The notes beneath the pieces were generated by a model. That model saw only the letters and a program-made list of their open reading frames with translations, ran no database searches and was not told the origin of the DNA. Positions 1-7,409 of a stretch of DNA of 64,000 bases are shown in pieces (position 1 is the stretch's first letter; each line of letters begins with the position of its first letter). The position numbers were made by a program, and so were the translations under genes. Source of the stretch: Streptomyces sp. NBC_01314 (GTDB taxonomy: Bacteria > Actinomycetota > Actinomycetes > Streptomycetales > Streptomycetaceae); assembly GCF_041435215.1 (NCBI RefSeq), contig NZ_CP108394.1:7502001-7566000 (forward strand), in the 5' to 3' direction.

Positions 1-1361
1 CCGAGCAGTTCGCCTTCGTCGAGGACCCCGACGGCGACTCCGAGGACGTCATCGACTGGCTGAACTTCACCGAGAACCGCACCGAGCGCCGTGAGGAGGC
101 CAAGCGGCGGGCCAAGAGCCGGCTGGTCGCCCTGGTCGTGGTCCTCGCCCTGGTCGCGGTCGGCGGCGTCGGCTACATGTGGTGGGCGGGCACGCTGCCC
201 GGTGCATCCTCGGACGGGCAGACCGGCACCACGACCTCCGCGGCCGCGCAGAAGCGGGACGTGGTCGTCGTCCATCTGCACGACACCAAGAACGGCGGCA
301 CCTCCACGGCGCTGCTCGTCGACAACGCCACCACCGAGCGGGGCGCCACCGTCCTGATCCCCAACGCCCTCGCCCTGACCGGCGACGACGGCACCACGAC
401 GACCCTCGCCAAGTCCGTCGAGGACGACGGCTCCTCCGGCACCCGCGACGCACTCGACACCGTCCTCGGCACCGACATCGAGGGCACCTGGCGGCTGGAC
501 ACCCCGTATCTGAACAACCTCGTCGGACTCGTCGGCAACATCGATATCGACACCAACGCGAACGTGCCCGACCCCGAGGCGAAGAAGAAGGGCGCCGCCC
601 CACTCGTCACCAAGGGCAAGGCGCAGACCCTCAGCGGCAAGATGGCCGTCGCCTACGCCACCTACCGGGCGTCCGGCGAGTCGCAGGACGCCCAGCTGAA
701 GCGGTTCGGGCAGGTCATGCAGGGCGTGCTGCGCAAGCTGTCCTCCGACGCGCAGGCCGCCACGGTCACCGTGCAGACGCTGGCCCAGATCCTCGACCCC
801 TCGCTCAGCGACGGGGACCTCGGCGCCTTCCTCGCCAAGCTCGCCGACCACGCCAAGGGCGGCGACTACACGACCGAGTCGCTGCCCGTGCAGCAGGACG
901 GCACGCTCAGCGCGGAGGACTCCGACAGCGTGGTCAAGGACCTGCTCGGCGGCGCCGCGAAGAGCCCCGACGCCGGGGACGCCGTCCGGGTCGGCATCCG
1001 CAACGCCACCGGCGAGAAGGACGCCACCGAACAGGCCCGCGTGGTCGTCCTCAACGGCGGCTACACCTTCCTCGACGCCGGCACCACCGCCACCGCCCGG
1101 GCGACCTCCCAGGTCACCTACTCCGACGCGGCCCGCAAACAGGACGCCGTCGAGGTCGCCAAGACCCTCGGCCTCCCGATCGGCGCCGTGAAGAAGGGCG
1201 AGACCACGTCGAACGCCGACGTCTCGGTCGTCCTCGGCCAGAACTACGAGACGACGGGTACGTCCGGGACGACAGGCACGTCCGGGACGTCCGGGACGTC
1301 CGGGACGTCCGGTACGACAGGCACGACAGGCACGACAGGCACGACAGGGACCACGGGCTGA
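1..1361 (+). CDS. LCP/LytR_C-family envelope protein, 5' end outside window
   Basis: The frame is open from the left edge, so the start is off-window. A charged cytoplasmic stretch (about 45 residues visible) is followed by one membrane helix at about bases 125-185; the rest should be extracellular. The first external domain is a weak match to LytR-CpsA-Psr proteins (segment ending AYATYRASGESQDAQLKRF), without the usual arginine-rich catalytic signature. The second is a LytR_C domain (VVVLNGGYTF ... VVLGQNYE). LCP enzymes ligate glycopolymers to peptidoglycan; whether this divergent one is active is open. The last ~35 residues are a Thr-Gly-Thr/Ser-Gly-Thr repeat. It lies upstream of rsfS, the place where a LytR-like gene follows nadD in many Streptomyces (family knowledge; nadD is not in view). 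Confidence 0.75.
   Translation, partial: EQFAFVEDPDGDSEDVIDWLNFTENRTERREEAKRRAKSRLVALVVVLALVAVGGVGYMWWAGTLPGASSDGQTGTTTSAAAQKRDVVVVHLHDTKNGGTSTALLVDNATTERGATVLIPNALALTGDDGTTTTLAKSVEDDGSSGTRDALDTVLGTDIEGTWRLDTPYLNNLVGLVGNIDIDTNANVPDPEAKKKGAAPLVTKGKAQTLSGKMAVAYATYRASGESQDAQLKRFGQVMQGVLRKLSSDAQAATVTVQTLAQILDPSLSDGDLGAFLAKLADHAKGGDYTTESLPVQQDGTLSAEDSDSVVKDLLGGAAKSPDAGDAVRVGIRNATGEKDATEQARVVVLNGGYTFLDAGTTATARATSQVTYSDAARKQDAVEVAKTLGLPIGAVKKGETTSNADVSVVLGQNYETTGTSGTTGTSGTSGTSGTSGTTGTTGTTGTTGTTG
1255..1352 (+). repeat. Low-complexity coding repeat (TGT/SGT tail)
   Basis: Alternating 9- and 15-bp units built from ACGTCCGGG and ACGACAGGC encode Gly-Thr-Ser/Thr triplets at the 3' end of the LCP-like gene. 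All units are multiples of three bases, so copy-number change keeps the frame. Confidence 0.8.
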
Positions 1362-1373
1362 CCGGAAACCACG

Positions 1374-1399
1374 GGCCGGCCGGGGATCGCGGGCCGGCC
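1374..1399 (+). terminator. Possible hairpin terminator after LCP-like gene
   Basis: Two copies of the self-complementary octamer GGCCGGCC separated by 10 nt begin 13 nt after the stop codon and can form a stem. There is no T-run, so the terminator role is only plausible. Confidence 0.35.
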
Positions 1400-1562
1400 G
1401 AACCGGGAGGATCCCACCGGAATGATCGACAGCAGGCCCCGGAGCCGCCGCATCGGCGCCGCTCCGGGGCCCTGATCGATAACACGTGGGGCGGCGTCGG
1501 TGGGCCGTGAGACCCTTGGGGTAGCCCGTGAGGGTTCCTGACCGACGACCGAAAGCCGTGAA

Positions 1563-2009
1563 GTGACCGCCACCGACCGCTCTCTCGAGCTCATCACCAC
1601 CGCCGCGCAAGCGGCCGCCGACAAGCTCGCGCATGACGTCATCGCGTACGACGTCAGCGATGTGCTGTCCATCACGGACGCCTTCCTGCTCGCCTCCGCG
1701 CCCAACGACCGCCAGGTCAAGTCGATCGTCGACGAGATCGAGGAGCGGCTGAACAAGGAGCTCGGCGCCAAGCCGGTCCGCCGTGAGGGCGACCGCGAGG
1801 CCCGCTGGGTACTGCTGGACTACGTCGACATCGTCGTCCACGTCCAGCACAGCGAGGAGCGGGTGTTCTACGCCCTGGAGCGGCTGTGGAAGGACTGCCC
1901 CGAGCTTGAGCTGCCCGCCGACGCCAAGGCCACCCGGGGCAAGGGCGCCGAGCACGCCAAGCTGCGCGCCGCCGAGGAGGAGGCCGAGCTGGACGGGGAG
2001 CTGCGGTGA
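1563..2009 (+). CDS. rsfS: Ribosomal silencing factor RsfS
   Basis: A 148-residue protein of the RsfS/Iojap (DUF143) family. It binds L14 on the 50S subunit and blocks subunit joining under nutrient limitation. Family features visible are the N-terminal region DVLSITDAFLLASAPNDRQ, the conserved GDREARWVLLDYVDIVVHV core and the HSEERVFYALERLW segment. The C-terminal ~30 residues are a charged extension typical of actinomycete copies. GTG start; a start further downstream would cut the family N terminus. The stop overlaps the next gene by 4 nt (GTGA), so the two are translationally coupled. Confidence 0.93.
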   Translation: MTATDRSLELITTAAQAAADKLAHDVIAYDVSDVLSITDAFLLASAPNDRQVKSIVDEIEERLNKELGAKPVRREGDREARWVLLDYVDIVVHVQHSEERVFYALERLWKDCPELELPADAKATRGKGAEHAKLRAAEEEAELDGELR

Positions 2010-2674
2010 CCGCGGGCAGCGACGCGGCCGGCCGCAAGGGGAGGGGCCGCCGCCTCATCCTCTGGCGGCACGGCCAGACCTCGTGGAACGTGGAGCGCCG
2101 CTTCCAGGGCACCACGGACGTCGAGCTGACCGAGACCGGTCTCGGTCAGGCCCGCCGCGCCGCCCGGCTGCTCGCCTCTCTCGAACCCGACGCGATCGTC
2201 GCCTCCGACCTGCGGCGTGCCGCCGACACGGCCGCCGAGCTGGCCGCGCTCACCGGCCTGGAGGTCAGCCACGACGACGGCCTGCGCGAGACCTACGCGG
2301 GCGTCTGGCAGGGGCTCACGCACGACGAGATCATCACCCGGCACGGCGAGGAGTACGCCGCGTGGAAGCGCGGTGAACCGATCCGCCGTGGCGGTGGCGA
2401 GCTGGAGACCGAGGTCGCCGACCGCGCCGCCCCCGTGGTGCTCCGGCACGCCGACAAGGTCCCGGAGAACGGCACCCTCGTGGTGGTCAGCCACGGCGGC
2501 ACCATCCGCACCACCATCGGGCACCTCCTCGGCCTGGAGCCCCAGCACTGGGAAAGCCTCGGCGGCCTCTCCAACTGCTGCTGGTCCGTTCTCGGGGAAG
2601 GCGCCCGCGGCTGGCGGCTCCTGGAGCACAACGCCGGCACGCTGCCCGAGCCGGTGCTCGGCGACGACGACTGA
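2006..2674 (+). CDS. Histidine phosphatase (phosphoglycerate-mutase-like)
   Basis: A 222-residue branch-1 histidine phosphatase. The phosphohistidine motif WRHGQTSWN lies near residue 20, the conserved ETYAGVWQGLTHDEI segment in the middle and the second catalytic histidine in VVVSHGGTIR. These enzymes dephosphorylate small phosphate esters; the true substrate cannot be read from sequence, and assignment as a glycolytic mutase would be overreach. GTG start overlapping the rsfS stop. The pair rsfS-phosphatase immediately upstream of a tRNA-Ala is a conserved Streptomyces arrangement as far as I know. Confidence 0.9.
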   Translation: MTAGSDAAGRKGRGRRLILWRHGQTSWNVERRFQGTTDVELTETGLGQARRAARLLASLEPDAIVASDLRRAADTAAELAALTGLEVSHDDGLRETYAGVWQGLTHDEIITRHGEEYAAWKRGEPIRRGGGELETEVADRAAPVVLRHADKVPENGTLVVVSHGGTIRTTIGHLLGLEPQHWESLGGLSNCCWSVLGEGARGWRLLEHNAGTLPEPVLGDDD

Positions 2675-2712
2675 TCCCGTACGCGGCCTCGTACCGGGGC
2701 CGCGGCCCGGAT

Positions 2713-2742
2713 TTCACTTTCCGGCTGGTCGCAGGCTAAAGT
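2713..2742 (+). promoter_or_regulatory. Candidate promoter of first tRNA-Ala
   Basis: TTCACT (2713-2718) and TAAAGT (2737-2742) are separated by 18 nt, with the mature tRNA beginning 60 nt downstream. Fit to the HrdB consensus is moderate. Confidence 0.4.
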
Positions 2743-2802
2743 TCTTCTTGTTCGCCCCGCCGAGCGGGACCGGACAACACGCGGTTCCACCGCGTGGCAC
2801 AA

Positions 2803-2875
2803 GGGGCTATAGCTCAGTTGGTAGAGCGCCTGCATGGCATGCAGGAGGTCAGGAGTTCAATTCTCCTTAGCTCCA
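2803..2875 (+). tRNA. tRNA-Ala (GGC), copy 1
   Basis: A 73-nt cloverleaf. Acceptor GGGGCTA pairs with TAGCTCC (one G-T), the D arm is GCTC...GAGC, and the anticodon stem CCTGC/GCAGG has loop ATGGCAT with anticodon GGC at 2836-2838. The T-loop is TTCAATTC and the discriminator A. CCA is not encoded. The sequence is identical to the copy at 3786-3858, and identity extends a few bases into both flanks (about 2800-2879). Confidence 0.97.
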
Positions 2876-2891
2876 CAGATCGGTACAGAAG

Positions 2892-2921
2892 ATCCCGTTC
2901 CCGCGAGGGAGCGGGATTTTT
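2892..2921 (+). terminator. Rho-independent terminator of first tRNA-Ala
   Basis: An 11-bp stem, ATCCCGTTCCC with GGGAGCGGGAT (one G-T), loop GCGA, runs into five T's, 16 nt after the tRNA. Confidence 0.9.
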
Positions 2922-3027
2922 CGTGTGTGACCTGCGTCCCTCCTTGAGCACGCACCGCCCCGGAGGCGTATACCTCTGCGGACGGCCTTCTTTCCCGCCG
3001 CTTGCCCGGACTGGTACGAAGGCGTCG

Positions 3028-3057
3028 CTGACCGTATTGGTCCGGCCGTGGCAGAAT
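3028..3057 (+). promoter_or_regulatory. Candidate promoter of zinc-ribbon pair
   Basis: CTGACC (3028-3033), 18-nt spacer, CAGAAT (3052-3057); predicted start near 3064, 37 nt before the ATG at 3101. It suggests the two small genes are transcribed independently of the terminated tRNA. Confidence 0.4.
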
Positions 3058-3100
3058 CAAACGGCCGGAAGGGGGCGCGGCCCGACGGGAGGGAGTAGCG

Positions 3101-3271
3101 ATGCCTGCGAGCATCCGCGGGAGGGTCCACGACCTTCCCGCAGAGGTGGTGATGCGGAGCAAGACCACCCTCCTCTGCCCTTTCTGCGGCTCGCTCCACG
3201 TGGCCCAAGTCCTCGGTGACAACGGAGGTATCTCCTACGTGTGCACGGCCTGCGGCCACAGCTGGAGCTGA
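3101..3271 (+). CDS. 56-residue zinc-ribbon protein
   Basis: A short ORF with a good ribosome site (GGGAGGGAG, 3088-3096 region) before ATG 3101. The protein carries a CPFCG knuckle (Cys26, Cys29) and a CTACGHSW knuckle (Cys48, Cys51, His53) about 19 residues apart, the spacing of a small zinc ribbon. The segment between them is short and the protein has no further domain, so it is likely an adaptor or nucleic-acid/protein-binding module. Function unknown. It is followed after 3 nt by a second Cys-rich gene; both sit between two identical tRNA-Ala genes. Confidence 0.7.
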   Translation: MPASIRGRVHDLPAEVVMRSKTTLLCPFCGSLHVAQVLGDNGGISYVCTACGHSWS

Positions 3272-3274
3272 ACG

Positions 3275-3508
3275 ATGGGTGCACACAGGAGAAAGTGCGA
3301 CTGGTGCGGCAGTGGTACGCCCATCGTCCGCGACATGGAGCCCGTCAACGCCGACTACCAGTACTGGTGCGAGGAATGCGCACGGGCGCTGATCATAAAA
3401 GGCGACCCGATCGAGACGTACCGCGAGCTGGAGGGTGAGCCGATCTACGGCCGGCTCCTGGAAGAGCACTGCACACTCAAACGCTTCTACTCGTTCGTGA
3501 CGGCCTGA
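3275..3508 (+). CDS. 77-residue small CxxC/CxxC protein
   Basis: ATG start 3 nt after the preceding zinc-ribbon gene, so the two almost certainly form an operon. The protein has Cys8-x2-Cys11 (KCDWCGS) and Cys32-x2-Cys35 (YWCEECARALI), a probable zinc site, then an acidic helical tail ending in CTLKRFYSFVTA. I do not recognise the family. The codons ATA and AAA, rare in this genome, occur in the ALIIKG stretch. The close pairing of two different zinc knuckle proteins suggests they work together, which is inference only. Confidence 0.75.
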   Translation: MGAHRRKCDWCGSGTPIVRDMEPVNADYQYWCEECARALIIKGDPIETYRELEGEPIYGRLLEEHCTLKRFYSFVTA

Positions 3509-3659
3509 GCGCCAACTCGGTGCCCCTGCCCAGCCGCTGCCTGCCGCGGGGCCGCCACGGCCGTCACAGTGCCCTCGTGGCGGCCGTTGTGTGCGGGGGC
3601 GCGGTGGTGGTTGCGTGGCGTGCGCTTCGACAACCGACATTCAACCCCAAATCACATCA

Positions 3660-3705
3660 AAGCAACCCTGAATGAACCCCGAATGAACCCCGAATTCGCA
3701 CCCGA
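3660..3705 (+). repeat. Short direct repeats in AT-richer spacer
   Basis: The unit TGAATGAACCCCGAA is partly repeated two to three times (about 3669-3696) within an unusually AT-rich intergenic stretch (3625-3720). No gene is seen in 3509-3785. Confidence 0.5.
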
Positions 3706-3715
3706 CCGAATCGAT

Positions 3716-3745
3716 TTGGTGGTGCGCGCGGGGGAACGGTAATGT
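3716..3745 (+). promoter_or_regulatory. Candidate promoter of second tRNA-Ala
   Basis: TTGGTG (3716-3721), 18-nt spacer, TAATGT (3740-3745); the tRNA begins 40 nt after the -10. A good HrdB-like match. Confidence 0.55.
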
Positions 3746-3785
3746 TGGCGTCGTCGCCAGGGAGGCCGGGCGGACAGCACGACAA

Positions 3786-3858
3786 GGGGCTATAGCTCAG
3801 TTGGTAGAGCGCCTGCATGGCATGCAGGAGGTCAGGAGTTCAATTCTCCTTAGCTCCA
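3786..3858 (+). tRNA. tRNA-Ala (GGC), copy 2
   Basis: Identical in all 73 positions to the gene at 2803-2875; anticodon GGC at 3819-3821. It has its own promoter-like sequence and terminator, so it is an independent transcription unit. Confidence 0.97.
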
Positions 3859-3863
3859 CAGAA

Positions 3864-3891
3864 AAGACCCCGTCCAAGTGGACGGGGTCTT
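3864..3891 (+). terminator. Terminator of second tRNA-Ala
   Basis: A 12-bp perfect stem, AAGACCCCGTCC with GGACGGGGTCTT, loop AAGT, starts 5 nt after the tRNA. Confidence 0.85.
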
Positions 3892-3912
3892 CGCGTTGTT
3901 GAGGACGACGTA

Positions 3913-3951
3913 CGAAGGGCGGGTCACCCCAGGTGGGGGACCCGCCCTTCG
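3913..3951 (-). terminator. Hairpin terminator for the NuoF-like operon
   Basis: A 13-bp stem, CGAAGGGCGGGTC with GACCCGCCCTTCG, extends inward with CCCC/GGGG. It lies 8 nt past the stop of the minus-strand gene and between two convergent units. Confidence 0.7.
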
Positions 3952-3958
3952 GCGTGCT

Positions 3959-5572
3959 TCAGCGGCCGCTGCCCAGGGCCCGGCGGCCGCGGCCCTGGGA
4001 GAGGACCGGGAGGTTGCGGGACGGGGCGGAGGCGCGGTTGTCCTCCTCCAGGCGCAGGGCGAGCGCGGGGCAGCGGCGCACCGCGCGCAGGGCCTTGGCC
4101 TCGGCGTACTGGGGGACCTTGGCCTGGGCGACGGTGGGGAAGCCGTCGGCGCCGAGCTGGAAGACCTCGGGGAGGATGTCGGCGCACAGGCCGTGGCCCC
4201 GGCACAGGGTCCAGTCGACGAAGATCTTCTGACGGCTGCCGGTCTCCTCCTCGGCCGGGCCGCCAGGGATGCCGGTCGGCATCCTGCCGCCCTCGAAGAG
4301 TGGCAGCACACCTTGCACGGGGCGCCCGCAGCCGTTGCCGAGGACATGCGCGGCGAGGTCGTCCGTGAACGCCTTGACGGTCGACTCCAGGAACATCGCG
4401 GAGCCGTCCGGGTGCGAGCACGCGCCGCGCCGCTTGACGTTCTTCGCGACCTGCTTGAGGGCCTCCAGAGCGGCCGGGCCGCCACCGTTGAGGATGTCCT
4501 CCATGCCGCGCGCGGCGGCCGGCAGACCGAGGTAGCAGGGACCGCACTGGCCCGCGCTCTCCTCGGCGAGCCACTTGGCGACCTGGAGGGACTCGCCGAG
4601 CGGGCAGGTGTCCTGGCTGATCGGCAGGATCGCGCCCGCGCCGAGCGCACCGCCCACCGCGTCCAGCGAGTTGCGTGAGACGACCGCCTCGTTGACCGTC
4701 GCCGCGTCGATCCACTTGCCGTGGTAGCCGCCGGTCAGCACGCCCTGCGGGACCGGCGGCGCGCCGGCCAGCTGCAGGATGTAGCGCAGCGGCACGCCGG
4801 TGGGCGCCTCGATCACCATGGGGCGGGCGACCGCGCCGGACACGGTGAGCATGACGGTGCCCGGCTCGTCGTACAGGCCGGTGTTGCCGTACCGCTCGGA
4901 GCCGATGCGGGCGCCGATGGCGAGCTGGGCGAAGGTCTCGGCGTTGGAGAGCAGGGTCGGCGCGCCGCCGACACCGCTCTTGGACGCGCTGGTCTTGCGG
5001 CCCGGCGGGATGGGCGGACCGCCGTCGATCGAGCGGATCAGCGAGCCGGCGGCGCCGGTGACCATGCGGATCGGGTTGCGCTGCACGCTCGCGCGGATGG
5101 CGGCGCCGCGGCGGTTGCTCAGCCCGCGCTCGGCGAGGGCCGCCTCCATCGAGCGCTCGGTGGATTCACGTGTCACCCCGATGACGAGCTGACGGGCGCC
5201 CAGGGCTTCGGCGACCAACAGGGCGCCGTCCAGGATGAGGTGCGGGGCACGGTTGATCAGCACCGTGTCCTTGCGGCAGGCGGGTTCGTCCTCACTGCCG
5301 TTGACGACCACGACAGGCCGGACGCCGCGCTTGATCGCCGACTCGGCGACCGACCGCAGTTTCTTGTGGAACGGGAAGCCCGCGCCGCCCCTGCCCTTGA
5401 GGTTGATCCGCTCGGACAACTGGGCGAGCTGTTCGCCACCCATCGGTTCGAGAGGGCCGTGCACCTTCAGGTGCATGGGGAGGTCGAGTCTCTCGACGAG
5501 GTCGAAGCCCGAAGTGAGCTGGGGGAGCCCCACCACACGGACTTCGGGGACGTCGGGAAGGGCCTCGTTCAC
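3959..5572 (-). CDS. NuoF-like NADH/flavin protein fused to a ferredoxin
   Basis: A 537-residue protein resembling the complex I subunit NuoF. It has a GRGGAGFPFHKK loop (NADH/FMN site), VVVNGSEDEPACRKD, an SLBB segment (VMLTVSGAVARPM) and an Fe-S region SAGQCGPCYLGL with a later Cys in GACSHPDG. In NuoF the cluster loop is ESCGKCTPC; here the first ligand position is Ala, so the cluster may differ. The last ~75 residues are a separate ferredoxin with CRGHGLC and VRRCPALAL, i.e. three cysteines as in [3Fe-4S] or loose [4Fe-4S] types. GTG start overlaps the stop of the upstream heme-membrane gene by 4 nt. Likely role: electron transfer from a pyridine nucleotide or flavin to the membrane hemes (inference). 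Confidence 0.8.
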   Translation of the reverse strand: MNEALPDVPEVRVVGLPQLTSGFDLVERLDLPMHLKVHGPLEPMGGEQLAQLSERINLKGRGGAGFPFHKKLRSVAESAIKRGVRPVVVVNGSEDEPACRKDTVLINRAPHLILDGALLVAEALGARQLVIGVTRESTERSMEAALAERGLSNRRGAAIRASVQRNPIRMVTGAAGSLIRSIDGGPPIPPGRKTSASKSGVGGAPTLLSNAETFAQLAIGARIGSERYGNTGLYDEPGTVMLTVSGAVARPMVIEAPTGVPLRYILQLAGAPPVPQGVLTGGYHGKWIDAATVNEAVVSRNSLDAVGGALGAGAILPISQDTCPLGESLQVAKWLAEESAGQCGPCYLGLPAAARGMEDILNGGGPAALEALKQVAKNVKRRGACSHPDGSAMFLESTVKAFTDDLAAHVLGNGCGRPVQGVLPLFEGGRMPTGIPGGPAEEETGSRQKIFVDWTLCRGHGLCADILPEVFQLGADGFPTVAQAKVPQYAEAKALRAVRRCPALALRLEEDNRASAPSRNLPVLSQGRGRRALGSGR

Positions 5573-6984
5573 TTATATCCTCCGGAAGGCGCGTTCCAGG
5601 GTTCGCCTGAGCCCGGCTGGTTGTAGTCGTCATAGCCGGGCAGCGTTTCAGAGGCGGGACCGCTGTTGTACGTGTCGTTCGGCATGTACGTGCCGTAGGG
5701 GGCGTTCGTCTCAGCCGTTCCGTAGGAAGTTTCGGAAGCGCCCGTGTTGTACGTCTCGCCCTGGTAGGTCTGGCTCGGGTACGCCTGGCCCTGGTACGAC
5801 TGCCCGCCCAACGGCTGTCCGGCGAAGGTGTCCTGCATCGGGTCGTACGACGACGGGGGCGCCTCGCCGACCGGCGGCGGGGACGGGGCCGGCCAGCGCG
5901 TACCCGTGCCGCCGCCGTCGTCCATGCGGGGCATGGCCTGCGTGGGCTGCATGTCCAACGGCGGCTGCTGCTGGGTCAGATAGGGCGCCGTGGGCTCCGC
6001 GGCGCGCGGGGTCATCGACACCGCGCGGTACGCGGCCGCGAAGCCGGGGCCGTTGTCGGCGGAGGCGGCCGCCGCGCGCTGCGGGGGCACCAGCGGGTCG
6101 CCGAGCGCGGGGTTCGCGCCCTGCCCGCCGCCGAAGCCGGGCAGCGGGAACTGTCCGGTGTCGCGCATCTGGTCGCGCTGTCCGCCTTCGCGCTGTCCGC
6201 CTTCGCGCCGGCCGCCGTCGCGCCGACCGCCGGACTCCTCGAAGCCCTGCAGGGCCGAACGGGACTTCACGAGTTCGTCGACCTCGGGGGGTCGCTGGCC
6301 GTCGGTTCCCAGGATCGAGGTGATCTGGTCGACCACCTGGAGCTTGACCGAGCGTGGGGCGGCGCGCAGCAGCAGGGCGACGGCGACGGCGACCAGGCCG
6401 GCGGAGTAGAGGATCACGAAGACCGGCTTCGCTTCGCGACCCGCGTAGAGTCCGTGCACGAGCGCGAAGCACCAGGCCGGGTAGGCCATCATGTGCATCG
6501 CGCGCCAGCGTGCCGCGACCGGCGCCGGGGAGGCGAAGTTGCTTCGCAGCGCGCCGGTGATGGCGACGAAGACCATCATGGCCCCGGCCGTCGCGCCGAA
6601 ACCGATGAGCGCGCCCGTGCCCGTCACGCCGAGGGCGAAGGGGAACAGGGCGATCGCGGAGACGTGGTTCAGCGCCAGCTTGACCGTGACATGCAGCACC
6701 AGGAACGCGACCGAGGCGATGGCGGTCGTCCGGTGGACGGCCTGGCCGATGATCCGCTGACGCACGGTGAGCAGGGTCCGATCCTGGGCGACGAGCCCCC
6801 AGAGCACCGAGCAGGTCAGTGAGACGAGCGAGAGAACGCCCGCTCCGAAGTCGAGGAACTCCCGGTACGCGTCACCTCCGACCAGCACACTTACGGGTAT
6901 CAGCAGCAGAGCGGCAGCCGTGGCTATCCCGTAGGCCGACCGACCGGTCTGGGGCAGCGAGCTGTTACTGCGACGAGGGTTCAT
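5569..6984 (-). CDS. Ferric-reductase-like bis-heme membrane protein
   Basis: A 471-residue protein with about six membrane helices in residues 15-210. His84-x13-His98 lie in one helix and His164-x12-His177 in another, the paired pattern that ligates two hemes in ferric reductase/NOX-type proteins. It lacks the FAD/NADPH domain of those enzymes; the coupled NuoF-ferredoxin gene could supply it. The C-terminal ~230 residues are a disordered cytoplasmic tail, first with a GGRRDGGRREGGQREGG repeat, later rich in Tyr, Gln, Gly and Pro. Ribosome site GGAG 9 nt before ATG. The start is confirmed by the short charged N terminus before helix 1. Confidence 0.8.
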   Translation of the reverse strand: MNPRRSNSSLPQTGRSAYGIATAAALLLIPVSVLVGGDAYREFLDFGAGVLSLVSLTCSVLWGLVAQDRTLLTVRQRIIGQAVHRTTAIASVAFLVLHVTVKLALNHVSAIALFPFALGVTGTGALIGFGATAGAMMVFVAITGALRSNFASPAPVAARWRAMHMMAYPAWCFALVHGLYAGREAKPVFVILYSAGLVAVAVALLLRAAPRSVKLQVVDQITSILGTDGQRPPEVDELVKSRSALQGFEESGGRRDGGRREGGQREGGQRDQMRDTGQFPLPGFGGGQGANPALGDPLVPPQRAAAASADNGPGFAAAYRAVSMTPRAAEPTAPYLTQQQPPLDMQPTQAMPRMDDGGGTGTRWPAPSPPPVGEAPPSSYDPMQDTFAGQPLGGQSYQGQAYPSQTYQGETYNTGASETSYGTAETNAPYGTYMPNDTYNSGPASETLPGYDDYNQPGSGEPWNAPSGGYK

Positions 6985-7093
6985 GGGGGCAACTCCGAAC
7001 AGTTCGGGAAAGCGGTCCCGTCATCGAACTGTAAGTGGTGCCAAACCGAGCGGTACGAGGTTTCAGTTATTGCGCTGTTATCAAGGACCAATC

Positions 7094-7105
7094 TCACATC
7101 TGTGA
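7094..7105. promoter_or_regulatory. 12-bp palindrome TCACA-TC-TGTGA
   Basis: An inverted repeat in the AT-rich 315-bp divergent region between the heme protein and the leuS leader. It has the size of a regulator half-site pair; no regulator can be named. Confidence 0.35.
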
Positions 7106-7137
7106 TGCCCGTTAGAGGTCGTTACGCGGAGTAAGTT

Positions 7138-7152
7138 TTGAATAAAGTTCAA
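7138..7152. promoter_or_regulatory. Inverted repeat TTGAA-N5-TTCAA
   Basis: A perfect 5-bp inverted repeat with 5-bp spacer within AAGTT...AACTT flanks. It lies about 154 bp upstream of the heme-protein start and 148 bp upstream of the leuS leader peptide. Confidence 0.35.
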
Positions 7153-7287
7153 CTTATTTGGCCGGATCGCGTGGCTGACACACCGCTGGTTCCTGTCCAT
7201 CGACTGCCCCGGCGGGGGCCTGTCGGAAGCTCGTCGGGGGTCTGCCGGCCGTCCTGAACCTCGTCGCGGCGGCCGCGGGGGCTGCGG

Positions 7288-7293
7288 TACCCT
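7288..7293 (+). promoter_or_regulatory. -10 box of leuS leader (leaderless)
   Basis: TACCCT ends 6 nt before the leader-peptide ATG (7300), so transcription probably begins at that ATG. No good -35 is seen. Confidence 0.45.
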
Positions 7294-7299
7294 GAGCCC

Positions 7300-7338
7300 A
7301 TGCGTGCCGTACGCCTTCTGCTTAGTGAGCCGCGCTGA
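7300..7338 (+). CDS. leuS leader peptide
   Basis: A 12-codon ORF, MRAVRLLLSEPR, with three adjacent Leu codons CTT-CTG-CTT; CTT is rare in this genome. It ends before a set of mutually exclusive stems and a strong terminator upstream of leuS. Starvation for charged tRNA-Leu would stall ribosomes on these codons and favour read-through. Attenuators of this type upstream of leuS have been predicted in Streptomyces by comparative analysis (established knowledge). Confidence 0.75.
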   Translation: MRAVRLLLSEPR

Positions 7339-7409
7339 TCAGTCCCGACCGCCGATGAACGGCGTGGTCGGAATCGGCGCGGCGTCCCCTCCTGTGCGAG
7401 GGGATTTTT
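7329..7409 (+). promoter_or_regulatory. Transcription attenuator of leuS
   Basis: Visible pairings are GCCGCGC (7329-7335) with GCGCGGC (7377-7383), enclosing CCGACC (7345-7350) with GGTCGG (7366-7371). Next comes the terminator stem TCCCCTC (7385-7391) with GAGGGGA (7398-7404), followed by five T's. The leader stop codon lies inside the first arm, so ribosome position should change folding. The exact antiterminator was not resolved by eye. Confidence 0.7.

Noticed and set aside
2803..3858. Integrative element using tRNA-Ala as attachment site
   Set aside because: Both tRNAs are complete, and no integrase, excisionase or plasmid gene lies between or near them.
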